Counted from the first letter of the stretch, positions 1 to 8,661 are shown. The stretch is DNA of 64,000 bases from an uncultured Cohaesibacter sp. (GCF_963664735.1 NZ_OY761553.1:4275001-4339000); one strand, 5' to 3'. Numbers and translations: made by a program. The notes: generated by a model from the sequence alone, not told the origin.

Positions 1-269
1 TTGCTGGTCAGAAGCAGGCCGTTGAACTTCGCCCGATCAGAACCGGTCAAATTGGAGTAATCGTTTCTGGTGCTCCTTATGCCTTGTTCACTGATGCTGG
101 CGGAGATTATGCCGTATTGCAAGTTCTACCAAGCGGAACGACTTCATTTGCCGGTGGCCCGATTGGGCAACATGTCAATTTTTCTCATGAGATCGTTTTG
201 CGGCGAACCAATGGGCGGTGCGATGCTGCTATTGCCGGTCGTTTGAAATTGATGGGCAAAGTTAAATAG
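1..269 (+). CDS. C-terminal part of an unknown protein (5' end outside window)
   Basis: An open frame entered from the left edge (first full codon at base 3) runs 88 codons to TAG at 267-269. The visible part is glycine-rich in the middle (GGDYAVLQVLPSG, FAGGPIGQ) and basic at the end (GRLKLMGKVK). I do not recognise a family. There is no plausible ATG with a ribosome binding site inside the visible part, so this is read as the end of a longer gene starting upstream. Confidence 0.5.
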   Translation, partial: AGQKQAVELRPIRTGQIGVIVSGAPYALFTDAGGDYAVLQVLPSGTTSFAGGPIGQHVNFSHEIVLRRTNGRCDAAIAGRLKLMGKVK

Positions 270-388
270 CCTGCAGAGAATACTAATTTCGAGAATTGTA
301 GGGGCGGGATTTTCTCGCCCTTTTTGTGTGATATTGGTCTTGACAGGCTTGCTATAATTGCATCTCAACAAATTATAGGAAGATGCCA

Positions 389-1238
389 ATGAAATTGATA
401 TCGAAGGCAATGGCATTTGGCGGGGAACAAAGGTTATATCGGCATTTTTCTGCTTCAACAAAAACCGATATGGAAGTTGTTGTCTTTTTACCAATGGAAG
501 CTCTAGAAGGGAAATTGTGCCCTGCTTTGTTGTACCTTTCCGGATTGACCTGCTCATGGAGAGAGGTAACAAGTGAGGATTTGCCTCAACTGCATGCTGC
601 TGCCAACGGGCTGATTATTATCGCTTGCGACACAAGTCCGAAAGGGGAAAGTATCGCCGATAGCGCTAGTTACGATTTGGGGCAATTGGCCAGCATTTAT
701 CTTGATGCGGCTCATTTCCCGTGGTCTAAAAATTTTCAGATGGAAAGCTATTTGACAAAAAGAGCTTCCCAATTTCCTTGTCGATTTCCTGCCTGTTAAG
801 GCAAATACAATCGGCATTACAGGTCATTCCATGGGTGGACATGGTGCTTTAACTTTGGCTTTGAAGCATCCTGAGCTCTTTCGCTCCGTGTCGGCTTTTG
901 CACCAATTTGCAATCCGTCCAAATCGCCACGGGGTAGGAAAGCTTTCGGTGCCTATTTAGGTTCTGATGAGACTGCTTGGATTGATCATGACGCAACAGA
1001 ACTGATTTGCAATAAAGAATGGGCACAAGACATTCTTATCGACCAGGGATTGGCGGACGAATATCTGGAACGTGAATTGGCGCCATTGGCTTTTAATGAG
1101 GCTTGCTGCGCACGGAATGTCGAACTTACCCTTCGCCTCCAGGAGGGCTATGATCACTATTATCATTTCGTAGCCACTTTTATGGCAGACCATATGAGGT
1201 GGCATGCAGAGAGACTTGGCAGTAAGTTGGTTGCGTAA
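389..1238 (+). pseudogene. fghA: S-formylglutathione hydrolase, interrupted by a +1 frameshift
   Basis: This enzyme (esterase D family, alpha/beta hydrolase) hydrolyses S-formylglutathione to formate and glutathione in glutathione-dependent formaldehyde detoxification. The first part, in frame from ATG 389, carries LSGLTCSW and ACDTSPKG; the second part, in another frame, carries the nucleophile motif GHSMGGHGAL (Ser near residue 147), SVSAFAPICNP, a DQG catalytic-Asp region and GYDHYYHF with the catalytic His. The two parts join perfectly if one A is removed from the A5 run at 757-761, giving SYLTKELP as in the family. Restored length is about 282 residues, normal for FGH. ATG 389 is preferred to ATG 383 because AGGA is correctly spaced only from 389. 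As written the protein is cut after about 137 residues and inactive. No formaldehyde dehydrogenase gene is in view. Confidence 0.85.
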
Positions 1239-1344
1239 AAATGCTTATCTGCTTGATATAATTATTTGAAAATTGCATAGTTTATCCTCAGGTTACGGCT
1301 TTTTTTACGATTTAGTTACTTTTCCCTCTCCCATCGCAGAATAG

Positions 1345-1521
1345 AATCTGGCACTTCTGTCTCCCGATCCAAACATCCTGATTTCAACATGGACCAGCTG
1401 CGCACAAGCTGGATCACCACAAGCGGCTGGTCGCCCCAGATTTCAGTTCGAACCACAAAGGTCCGCGCTGGTGGGGTAGATGAGGGCTTCCTGTTGCTAT
1501 GTGATGGTTTGGGGAAGCCTC
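1345..1521 (+). promoter_or_regulatory. Structured 5' leader of the uracil permease gene (possible riboswitch)
   Basis: The 296-base gap before uraA contains nested complementarity: AATCTGG (1345-1351) pairs with CCAGATT (1436-1442) and encloses CCAGCT/AGCTGG (1394-1399 with 1407-1412). A third helix, GGCTTCC/GGAAGCC (1485-1491 with 1513-1519), ends four bases before the AAGGGAG ribosome binding site. The layout suggests a leader that controls translation start. Nucleobase permeases are often under riboswitch control (purine or NMT1/xanthine classes), but I cannot match a consensus by eye. Confidence 0.4.
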
Positions 1522-1534
1522 AAGGGAGATAACA

Positions 1535-2788
1535 ATGTCCGAGGGGTCCACTTCGGCCGATCAGAATTCCCAAGAGGGCACTGGTCGTCAAATCCTGTTG
1601 GGTGCCCAGATGCTGTTTGTAGCGTTTGGTTCGCTCGTTCTGGTGCCAATTTTGACAGGGCTCAGTTCTTCTGTTGCTCTGTTTACAGCTGGTGCTGGCA
1701 CGCTTCTTTTTCAATTGGTGACGAAACGATCTGTCCCTGTTTTTCTGGCGTCGTCTTTTGCATTCATTGCTCCGATCATCTATGGCACAAAGCAATGGGG
1801 CGTTGCTGCAACAATGTCGGGTCTGTTTGCTGCTGGTCTGGTTTATGTTCTGCTGTCTTTCCTGGTGCGTTGGAAGGGGCAGAAGATTATTGATCGGGTG
1901 TTGCCGCCAGTTGTTGTTGGCCCGGTTATCATGGTGATCGGTCTTTCACTTGCTCCTGTTGCCCTCAATATGGCGCAGGGTAAGACGAGTGATGGTTCTG
2001 TTCAGCTGGTTCCCTTAGATCAGGCCGTCATTATTGCGCTTGTCTCCGTGGGTGTAACGGTTCTGGTTACGCTGTTGGGTAAGGGAATGTTCAAGCTTGT
2101 TCCGATTCTGTTCGGTATCGTTGCAGGCTATATAACGAGCGTGTTGTTTGGCGTCGTCGATTTCTCCGCAATCTCGGCTGCTCCGCTCGTTGCTGTTCCT
2201 CCGTTTGTTTTCCCTGAGTTCAATCTTGAAGCTATTCTTTTCATTCTTCCGGTAGCCATTGCTCCGGCAATTGAGCATATCGGTGATATCGCTGCTATTT
2301 CAGGAGTGGCGAAGAAGGATTTCTTTTCCAAACCGGGGTTGAAGAACACGCTTCTTGGGGATGGGCTGGCTACGAGCTTGGCTGCTCTGTTTGGCGGACC
2401 GCCTAACACCACTTATTCCGAGGTGACCGGTGCGGTTGCTCTCACCAAGGCGTTCAATCCGGTGATCATGACATACGCTGCCATCTGGGCTGTCATCTTG
2501 TCTTTCTCCGGCACATTGGGGGCTGTTTTGGCGACCATTCCGGTTCCTGTCATGGGCGGGATTGAAGTCATTCTGTTTGGCGCCATTTCTGTGATTGGTG
2601 TTTCTACCCTTCTCAAAGTTGGGGAAGAGTTGACCGAAGCGCGCAACCTGATTATTGCCTCTATTGTGCTGGTTATCGGTATCGGTGGATTGGAAGTCGG
2701 TATCGGCGATTTTGCGATCAAGGGCATCGGCCTCTGCGCCATTGTTGCTATCTTGCTCAACCTGATTTTGCCGCAGCAGAAACACTGA
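1535..2788 (+). CDS. uraA: Uracil/xanthine permease, NCS2 family
   Basis: Inner-membrane nucleobase:proton symporter of the NCS2 (UraA/XanP) family, 417 residues with about 14 membrane segments. The family signature is clear: SSFAFIAPI in TM3, the substrate-site glutamate in EHIGDIAAISG (E247) and PNTTYSE (ending at E296), matching UraA E241 and E290. The N-terminal 20 residues are polar and cytoplasmic. The start is fixed by AAGGGAG eight bases upstream of ATG 1535. The residues resemble uracil carriers more than xanthine ones, but substrate cannot be settled by eye. The structured leader upstream suggests regulation at the RNA level. A strong terminator follows the gene. Confidence 0.9.
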   Translation: MSEGSTSADQNSQEGTGRQILLGAQMLFVAFGSLVLVPILTGLSSSVALFTAGAGTLLFQLVTKRSVPVFLASSFAFIAPIIYGTKQWGVAATMSGLFAAGLVYVLLSFLVRWKGQKIIDRVLPPVVVGPVIMVIGLSLAPVALNMAQGKTSDGSVQLVPLDQAVIIALVSVGVTVLVTLLGKGMFKLVPILFGIVAGYITSVLFGVVDFSAISAAPLVAVPPFVFPEFNLEAILFILPVAIAPAIEHIGDIAAISGVAKKDFFSKPGLKNTLLGDGLATSLAALFGGPPNTTYSEVTGAVALTKAFNPVIMTYAAIWAVILSFSGTLGAVLATIPVPVMGGIEVILFGAISVIGVSTLLKVGEELTEARNLIIASIVLVIGIGGLEVGIGDFAIKGIGLCAIVAILLNLILPQQKH

Positions 2789-2810
2789 GCTCGATCTTAT
2801 AAAATCAAGG

Positions 2811-2834
2811 GGCCGCATGTTGATGCGGCCTTTT
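2811..2834 (+). terminator. Rho-independent terminator of uraA
   Basis: GGCCGCAT (2811-2818) pairs with ATGCGGCC (2823-2830), followed by TTTT. It ends directly at the stop codon of the convergent LysR gene and so can serve both genes. Confidence 0.85.
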
Positions 2835-3773
2835 CTATTTGCAAGTTACGTAATTTGCCGCCGCGCGCTCGTCATAATATTGGGAAAGCGTTTCGCTCAC
2901 CAATTCTTGCAGATGATCCTTCACGCCTCGTTTGACCGGATGAGCTTTTAGATCCGGGTGATAGATGAGCCAGGCTTCCTGCGGGTGATAAACTGTGCTG
3001 CTTATCTCGACGAGCCCCTCTTCATGGCCAATCCATGCAGGTAAAATACCGATTGCCGTGCCATTGGCGATCATGTCTATTAGGCAATCCTGTTGATTGG
3101 CAATGAAACGCGGACTCTTTCCTTCCAATATGGATGCGATAACCTTGTTGGAGCTCGAATGGGGTCTGGTGTGACCAAATCCAACCCAATTCTGCTGACG
3201 CCAACTGGCCGGATCGAAGACATCCGGATGCGCATTGCAGTAGGCCTCCGAGCCGAAAATCCGATAGGTAAGATAGCCCAGCTTCACAGAGATGAGATTG
3301 CCTTGTTTGGGCACACGGTTTCTGATTGCCAGATCTGCTTCAAGACGCGAAATGCTGAGATATTCATCCTGAGAAAGAAAGGTGAAGTTGATTGGCAAGG
3401 CTTGCTGTGAGTGTGCGCTTTTCGAGGTTAGTCGATCAATATTGCGCGAGGCAAGACGCAGGGACCATGGGCGCACTTCAATCGTCAGGCGCACCGCTTC
3501 CCTAACTGGATTGGAGGCCTTAGCGCGCCTTTGCACATCAGCCGCGGACAGCGCCATGTTGTTGGCTGCTTCAAGCAACTGTTCCCCCTCAGGTGTCAGC
3601 TCGAAGCCTTGTTGATTGTGGTCAAAAAGACGAAGGCCGAGGCTTTCTTCCAGTTTTGAGATGTGGCGTCCTACGGTTGGTTGTGAGATGCCGAGGTCAT
3701 TTGCTGCTGCGCTCAGTGTGCCGGTTTTCGCCACGCGCAGAAAGCTTCTGATCGCGTTCCAGTCAAAATCCAT
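2835..3773 (-). CDS. LysR-family transcriptional regulator
   Basis: 312-residue LysR-type regulator. The winged helix-turn-helix lies at residues 5-64, with the recognition region LGISQPTVGRHISKLEE; the effector-binding domain covers roughly 90-300. The N-terminal MDFDWNAIRSFLRVA start is typical and no upstream extension is needed. It is transcribed away from a possible small gene at 3885, and a perfect inverted repeat (3787-3802) sits just upstream of its start codon, the usual arrangement for LysR autoregulation and control of a divergent target. The effector and the target genes are unknown. The uraA gene is convergent, so it is probably not the direct target. Confidence 0.9.
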   Translation of the reverse strand: MDFDWNAIRSFLRVAKTGTLSAAANDLGISQPTVGRHISKLEESLGLRLFDHNQQGFELTPEGEQLLEAANNMALSAADVQRRAKASNPVREAVRLTIEVRPWSLRLASRNIDRLTSKSAHSQQALPINFTFLSQDEYLSISRLEADLAIRNRVPKQGNLISVKLGYLTYRIFGSEAYCNAHPDVFDPASWRQQNWVGFGHTRPHSSSNKVIASILEGKSPRFIANQQDCLIDMIANGTAIGILPAWIGHEEGLVEISSTVYHPQEAWLIYHPDLKAHPVKRGVKDHLQELVSETLSQYYDERAAANYVTCK

Positions 3774-3786
3774 GGCAATGCCGTCC

Positions 3787-3802
3787 TATTCAATTTTGAA
3801 TA
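3787..3802. promoter_or_regulatory. Inverted repeat, candidate LysR operator
   Basis: TATTCAA and TTGAATA are perfect inverted arms separated by TT. An outer pair TCCTAT (3784-3789) and ATAGGA (3808-3813) extends the symmetry imperfectly. It lies between the divergent LysR gene and the small frame at 3885. The T-N11-A type spacing is compatible with a LysR site. No binding evidence exists in the sequence alone. Confidence 0.45.
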
Positions 3803-3884
3803 ACAAGATAGGATATTATTGGAATATTTTTACGCTATATGCGCGTAAAAGGGAAGCTGTTCCAACAATGGACAGGAGGTTTTC

Positions 3885-4019
3885 ATGCTTGTTTGGATTG
3901 GCACGAAATTTGGTTCTCGCTGGCTTCAGAAAACGCGGAAGCTGAATCACACATGGAAAAAGGATCAACTTCCCACTTGCGATAATCTGCGAGATTTGAT
4001 CCGGGGTCTCTATTTTTGA
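3885..4019 (+). CDS. Possible small protein, 44 residues, divergent from the LysR gene
   Basis: An ATG at 3885 follows a near-perfect ribosome binding site (CAGGAGG, six bases before the ATG) and opens 44 codons to TGA at 4017-4019. The product begins MLVWIGTKFGSRWLQKT, is basic and tryptophan-containing, and ends DLIRGLYF. It has no signal peptide or clear membrane segment. I do not recognise a family; DUF1127 proteins have a similar size but their motif is absent. Two hairpins and a terminator follow, so it looks like its own transcription unit. It could also be the 5' part of a non-coding RNA with a chance reading frame. Confidence 0.45.
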   Translation: MLVWIGTKFGSRWLQKTRKLNHTWKKDQLPTCDNLRDLIRGLYF

Positions 4020-4043
4020 TTATCCGAATAGCAAAGGGGGCCT

Positions 4044-4060
4044 AGCCCCGAGTGGGGGCT
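4044..4060 (+). terminator. Hairpin downstream of the small gene
   Basis: AGCCCC (4044-4049) pairs with GGGGCT (4055-4060) around a short loop. There is no T-run, so it may be an RNA 3' structural element rather than a terminator. It precedes the stronger terminator at 4093. Confidence 0.4.
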
Positions 4061-4092
4061 GAGCTATTTGCCTTTCGTGATCTGGTGAGATT

Positions 4093-4140
4093 AACTGGTC
4101 AGATAGGGCGTTTGACACCCAATCTGGCCAGTTTTCTTTT
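4093..4140 (+). terminator. Strong rho-independent terminator
   Basis: AACTGGTCAGAT (4093-4104) pairs along its whole length with ATCTGGCCAGTT (4122-4133), with an inner GGG/CCC stem and loop TTTGA, followed by TTCTTTT. The T-run is on the plus strand, so it ends a plus-strand transcript from the 3885 region; the stem may also stop readthrough from the aminotransferase gene. Confidence 0.8.
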
Positions 4141-4165
4141 CCAAGGGGCTATCCGGATGCGAGGC

Positions 4166-5344
4166 TTACGGATGGTGACTAGTTAGGAAGTCTCCCATGC
4201 GATCTACGGCCTTGAGGATATTCTCAAGGCTGTTTGCATAGGAAAGACGAATATAACCCTCACCATAAACACCAAAATCAGGTCCGCCGATTGTCGCTAC
4301 ACCGGCCTCTTCGAGCAGGTGCGAGGAAAGGTCTTTGGCCTTGAAACCGGTCTGGCTCACGTTCGGGAAAGCATAAAAGGCCCCTTTAGGCATGACGCAG
4401 GAAACATTGGGCAGTCCATTGAGCGCTGTAACAACCGCTTTGCGCCGAGTATCGAATTCAGCCATCATCGCTTCGGCTGCGTTCTGAGGGCCGGTGATGG
4501 CCGCGAGCCCGGCAAATTGCGCTGCGGAATTGACGCAGGAATAAGAATTGACTGCCAGCTTGCGCACATGGTCGTAAAGGCTTTCGGGCCAAACAGAAAA
4601 GCCCAAGCGCCAGCCCGTCATGGCGTATGTCTTGGACCAGCCATTGAGCAGGATCAGCCTGTCTTGAAGCTGCGGGTAGGACGTCAGGCTCTGGTGCTCG
4701 AGGCCGTCGAAAGTCATGCGCGAATAGATTTCGTCGGACATGATGGCGACGTCCGGAAAGGCCTCAAGGCCCTTGACCAGCTTGTCTATTTCGCTTTTCG
4801 GAGTGACGCCTCCGGTCGGGTTTGAAGGGCTGTTGACGATGATGAGGCGCGTGTCTTTTGTGATGAGCGAGAGAAGTTCATCGGCAGAGAAAGCAAAGCC
4901 GTTTTCTTCGCGCAAGGGAACCGGCACAGGGCGAGCACCAGTAAACTCGATCATCGAGCGATAGATGGGAAAGCCCGGATCTGGATACAGAATGTCTACG
5001 CCGGGTTTGCCAAACAGGGTGATGGCCATATACATGGTGACCTTGCCGCCGGGCATGATCATAATGCGATCGGGAGAAATATCCGCACCATGCCGAGCTT
5101 TCAAATCTGCTGCAACCACCTCTCTTAACTGAGGGATACCAACTGCTGGCGTATAGCCATGTTCTCCTGCATTGAGGGCGTCAATGGCCGCTTTGACGAT
5201 ATGATCCGGTGTTTTGAAATCTGGCTGTCCAATGCCCAGATTGATGATATCCTTGCCCTCGCTGGCCAACTGGTTGGCGCGTGCAAGTACAGCGAAAGCG
5301 TTCTCGTCGCCAAGATTGAGGAAATTGTCTACGGGGTGGAGCAT
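4166..5344 (-). CDS. PLP-dependent class I/II aminotransferase (aspartate aminotransferase-like)
   Basis: Cytoplasmic aminotransferase of fold type I, 392 residues, the usual length. Visible signatures are NLGIGQPDF near the N-terminus, HGYTPAVGIPQLRE, YPDPGFP, NSPSNPTGG (Asn contacting the cofactor), the SDEIY aspartate region and the Schiff-base lysine K238 in NGWSKTYAMTGWRLGF. Substrate cannot be read from sequence; members of this subgroup act on aspartate, alanine or aromatic amino acids. The gene is divergent from a creatininase-family gene with a 145-base shared upstream region. The strong hairpin at 4093 lies 26 bases beyond its stop codon. Confidence 0.9.
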   Translation of the reverse strand: MLHPVDNFLNLGDENAFAVLARANQLASEGKDIINLGIGQPDFKTPDHIVKAAIDALNAGEHGYTPAVGIPQLREVVAADLKARHGADISPDRIMIMPGGKVTMYMAITLFGKPGVDILYPDPGFPIYRSMIEFTGARPVPVPLREENGFAFSADELLSLITKDTRLIIVNSPSNPTGGVTPKSEIDKLVKGLEAFPDVAIMSDEIYSRMTFDGLEHQSLTSYPQLQDRLILLNGWSKTYAMTGWRLGFSVWPESLYDHVRKLAVNSYSCVNSAAQFAGLAAITGPQNAAEAMMAEFDTRRKAVVTALNGLPNVSCVMPKGAFYAFPNVSQTGFKAKDLSSHLLEEAGVATIGGPDFGVYGEGYIRLSYANSLENILKAVDRMGDFLTSHHP

Positions 5345-5489
5345 TGTTCTCTCCCTGAGATGATTTGTTCTATATTTGGCATTACGATAGGGGCTGAGGC
5401 TTGTCTGGTAAAGTCAGTTGAGATACTTCACTGGGATCTATTGCCAGCTATTTTTAAAAGATGATCAATGAGAGATGGCGAGGGAGCCA

Positions 5490-6278
5490 ATGATGAATAG
5501 TGCTTTGTGGGTTGAGATGGGACGAGATGATTTTTCTGCTGCGGCTCGCTCCGACGCAGTAGCGGTTCTTCCCATCGCCGCGATTGAGCAGCATGGTCCG
5601 CATTTGCCGACGGGAACGGATGCCATGTTGGCAGAAGGCTATATCGCGGCAGTGATGGAGCAAAAGCCCTCTGGCGTACCGATCATTTTTCTGCCAGTGC
5701 AACAGGTCGGCTGGTCCGAGGAGCATCTTAATGGAACCGGAACACTGACATCGAACTGGCAACATCTGTTGCCGTTCTGGACCGATATCTGCCTGTCTGT
5801 CAAACGCACCGGCATCAAGCGGATCATTATCATCAATAGCCATGGCGGCAATGTGCCCTTGATGGATATTCTCATTCAGGATTTGCGCGTGCATCACGGC
5901 ATGGTCGCTTCGGCAACCAACTGGTTGCGCTTTGGCTATCCGGAAGGGTTGTTTGGCGGGGATGAAATCGCCAATGGAATTCACGGTGGGGACGTAGAGA
6001 CGTCAATGATGCTGGCTTTGCGCCCTGATCTGGTGCGTATGGAAAAGGCTGGCGTTTATCCTTCCCAGCAGCAGAAAATGACTGAGGAGAATGCGCATCT
6101 GAGGTTCTATGGCCGCAAGCAACTCGGCTGGATGGCAACGGATCTCAACGCTGAGGGAGTGGTTGGCGACGCATCGATAGCAAACGCAGCCAAGGGGAAG
6201 GCGCTCATTGATCACATTGCCAATCAGTTTATCGACTATGCGAAAGAGGTTTTGAAAGTTCCGCTGCCGACCTCTTGA
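5490..6278 (+). CDS. Creatininase-family amidohydrolase
   Basis: Metal-dependent amidohydrolase of the creatininase (creatinine amidohydrolase/MftE) family, about 262 residues. The metal-site motifs are present: AIEQHGPHLPTGTDA (Glu, His, Asp), NSHGGN and HGGDVETS (His and Glu). Known relatives open cyclic amides or trim peptides; the substrate here is unknown and no creatine or mycofactocin genes are nearby. ATG 5490 is favoured over ATG 5475 because GAGGGAG lies at the proper distance only from 5490. The copper ATPase follows 68 bases later without a terminator, so co-transcription is possible but functionally unexplained. Confidence 0.85.
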   Translation: MMNSALWVEMGRDDFSAAARSDAVAVLPIAAIEQHGPHLPTGTDAMLAEGYIAAVMEQKPSGVPIIFLPVQQVGWSEEHLNGTGTLTSNWQHLLPFWTDICLSVKRTGIKRIIIINSHGGNVPLMDILIQDLRVHHGMVASATNWLRFGYPEGLFGGDEIANGIHGGDVETSMMLALRPDLVRMEKAGVYPSQQQKMTEENAHLRFYGRKQLGWMATDLNAEGVVGDASIANAAKGKALIDHIANQFIDYAKEVLKVPLPTS

Positions 6279-6346
6279 CCTTCCAGCAACTGGAGGCCTT
6301 ATATATATCTTGACTGAGAAACTCCTATTATTTGGGTCGAGATATT

Positions 6347-8590
6347 ATGTCCGAAACTGTTCTTTCTTCCAAAAGTCATGCTGCTCCCAATGACAGTGAT
6401 ACGCTGGTGTTTGATGTCAGCGGCATGCATTGCGCTGCCTGTTCGGCTCGTGTCGAAAGGGTTCTGAATGCCAAACCGGGTATCGAGGCTCAAGTTAATC
6501 TGGCATTGGAACGTGCTGATGTGAAAGTGAGCGGCGGGCAAAGCGCTGACGATATCAAGGCTATGATTGAAAAGACCGGCTTTGGAGCGAGCCTGAGGCA
6601 AGGAAGCCTTTCTGAGCGGCAGGCCCAAGCCGAAAAGGTTGATGAAGGCCGGGCGCAGGAAGAGCGCCATTCCTTCTATCTGTTTGTCTTTTCCGCCATT
6701 ATGACCATTCCTCTGGTTGCCCCCATGATTGCTCATTGGTTCGGCTTGAGCTGGCATTTGCCTCCGTTTGTTCAGCTCGTCTTGGCGACCGTTGTGCAGG
6801 TGGTTGTAGGCGCGCGGTTCTATCGGGGGGCAGTAAAGGCTTTATCGAGCGGGGCGGCGAATATGGACGTGCTGGTTGCCATGGGCACCAGTGCCGCCTT
6901 TCTGTTTTCGATCTATCAAATCTTTGCTCTTGGCTCCAATGCTGTTGGTCACCTCTATTTCGAAGCCTCTGCTGCGATCCTGACGTTGATCGTATTCGGT
7001 AAATGGCTTGAAGGTAGGGCAAGACGTAGCGCGGCGGATGCGTTGCGCGCGTTGATGGGCTTGCGTCCCCGTGAGGCGCGTCTGGTGTCTGATGGCGGGG
7101 CTGGTGATCGAATGGTGCCTATCGAGCAGGTGAAAACGGGTGATCGTGTTCGCGTGCTACCCGGCGAGGTGGTCCCCGTCGATGGCACGATCCTTGAAGG
7201 CCGAAGCGAATTTGACGAAGCCTTGTTGTCCGGTGAAAGCGAGCCGGTTCTTCACGAGAAGGGCGAGAAAGTTATTTCCGGAGCCGTGAATGGTGCCGGA
7301 TCAGTTGTGTTGGATGTCGTTGCATTGGGGGATGATACTGTTCTGGCCCGGATCATCCGGCTGGTTGATCAGGCCCAGACGGGCAAGGCTAAAATGCAAA
7401 ATCTGGCTGACAGGATTTCGGCCGTGTTTGTGCCGGTGGTTATCGGGTTGGCTTTGCTGACCTTCCTTGCATGGCTTTTCATTGGTGGAGGCTTTGAAGA
7501 GGCTGTTGTGGCTGCTGTCTCCGTGCTCGTTATCGCATGTCCTTGTGCGTTGGGTTTGGCAACGCCAACGGCTCTCGTGGCCGGTACGGGCGCTGCTGCC
7601 AAAAGCGGCGTGTTAATCCGTGATATCGACGTGTTGGAAGTGACCGGCAAGGTTACTCATGTGGTGTTTGACAAGACCGGAACGTTAACCGAGGGCAAGC
7701 CGAGCATGGCGTCGAGCAAGCTATTGGGTGGCTTCAATGATGAAGAAGGTCTGTTGGCTGCCGTGGCTGCGGTTCAGTCCGGCAGCGAACATCCCTTGGC
7801 CAGAGCTTGCGTTGATGCAGCCAAAGAAAGAGGTGTCAGCATTCCTGTAGCTGAAGGTGTAACGGCTCATGTGGGAGCCGGAGTTGAAGGCTCGGTCGGT
7901 GGAAAGGCTGTGCTGATTGGCACGAAGAAATTCCTCCTTCAAAAAGATGTGTCTGTTGCTGCCGCGGAGGATAGTTTCCTCGCCATGGAGCAAGAGGGAT
8001 TGTCTGTCTCTGCGGTTTCCATTGATGGCGCATTGGTCGCACTGCTCGGTTTTCGCGATGCGGTTCGCGCAGAGTCAAAAGCAGCCATTGAAAGCCTCAA
8101 GGCTCACGGGTTTAAGACGATCTTGTTGTCGGGGGATGCTGTCGAGACGGTTCGGCGCGTTGGCGAAGCTTTGGGGCTCGATGAAGCCAAAGGCGGCGTT
8201 TCACCGAAAGACAAGCTTGATTTTCTCACCGAGCTTCAGGCTCAGGGGCATGTGGTTGCCATGGTTGGTGATGGATTGAATGATGCACCAGCGCTGGCGC
8301 AGGCTGATGTGGGGATTGCCATGGGGACCGGCACCGATGTTGCCATTGGAGCTGCTGCTATCACGCTGATGCGGTCTGATGTCGGGTTGGTCGGGGCGGC
8401 GTTTGACATCGCCAAGCACACCTATCGTAAAATCTGGCAGAATTTGTTCTGGGCCTTTTTCTACAATGTCATTGGCATTCCGCTTGCTGCCTTGGGGTTC
8501 CTCAACCCTGCGATTGCTGGCGCTGCAATGGCGTTTAGTTCGGTGTCGGTTGTCTCTAATGCCTTGCTTCTGCGGCGCTGGAAAGCGTAA
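6347..8590 (+). CDS. copA: Copper-exporting P1B-type ATPase
   Basis: Inner-membrane Cu+ exporter, 747 residues. Domains in order: one heavy-metal-associated domain with GMHCAACSAR (about 31-40), eight membrane segments, actuator loop with LSGESEPV, the ion-path CPC motif in IACPCALGLATPTA (about 397-401), phosphorylation motif DKTGTLT (D442), the nucleotide-binding SEHP motif and GDGLNDAPAL (about 640). The CPC motif with an N-terminal MxCxxC domain marks the Cu+/Ag+ subclass. ATG 6347 is used; the frame also opens at TTG 6332 but that lacks support. No CueR-type regulator or CopZ chaperone is next to it. A terminator follows, so it is separate from the DUF1007/NicO pair. Confidence 0.95.
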   Translation: MSETVLSSKSHAAPNDSDTLVFDVSGMHCAACSARVERVLNAKPGIEAQVNLALERADVKVSGGQSADDIKAMIEKTGFGASLRQGSLSERQAQAEKVDEGRAQEERHSFYLFVFSAIMTIPLVAPMIAHWFGLSWHLPPFVQLVLATVVQVVVGARFYRGAVKALSSGAANMDVLVAMGTSAAFLFSIYQIFALGSNAVGHLYFEASAAILTLIVFGKWLEGRARRSAADALRALMGLRPREARLVSDGGAGDRMVPIEQVKTGDRVRVLPGEVVPVDGTILEGRSEFDEALLSGESEPVLHEKGEKVISGAVNGAGSVVLDVVALGDDTVLARIIRLVDQAQTGKAKMQNLADRISAVFVPVVIGLALLTFLAWLFIGGGFEEAVVAAVSVLVIACPCALGLATPTALVAGTGAAAKSGVLIRDIDVLEVTGKVTHVVFDKTGTLTEGKPSMASSKLLGGFNDEEGLLAAVAAVQSGSEHPLARACVDAAKERGVSIPVAEGVTAHVGAGVEGSVGGKAVLIGTKKFLLQKDVSVAAAEDSFLAMEQEGLSVSAVSIDGALVALLGFRDAVRAESKAAIESLKAHGFKTILLSGDAVETVRRVGEALGLDEAKGGVSPKDKLDFLTELQAQGHVVAMVGDGLNDAPALAQADVGIAMGTGTDVAIGAAAITLMRSDVGLVGAAFDIAKHTYRKIWQNLFWAFFYNVIGIPLAALGFLNPAIAGAAMAFSSVSVVSNALLLRRWKA

Positions 8591-8624
8591 TGCGATAGCA
8601 GACAGCCTTGGCTCATTCTATGTG

Positions 8625-8661
8625 AAAAGAGCGCATCTTGTGTTTAAGGGGCGCTCTTTTT
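8625..8661 (+). terminator. Rho-independent terminator after copA
   Basis: AAAAGAGCGC (8625-8634) pairs with GCGCTCTTTT (8651-8660), followed by T residues. Confidence 0.8.

Noticed and set aside
1446-1456. TTCGAAC as a tRNA T-loop
   Set aside because: No acceptor, D-arm or anticodon arm can be drawn around it; it lies in the uraA leader.
3616-3945. 109-residue plus-strand frame across the LysR start
   Set aside because: It is antisense to the conserved LysR HTH and its end overlaps the better-supported 3885 frame; no site precedes its start.
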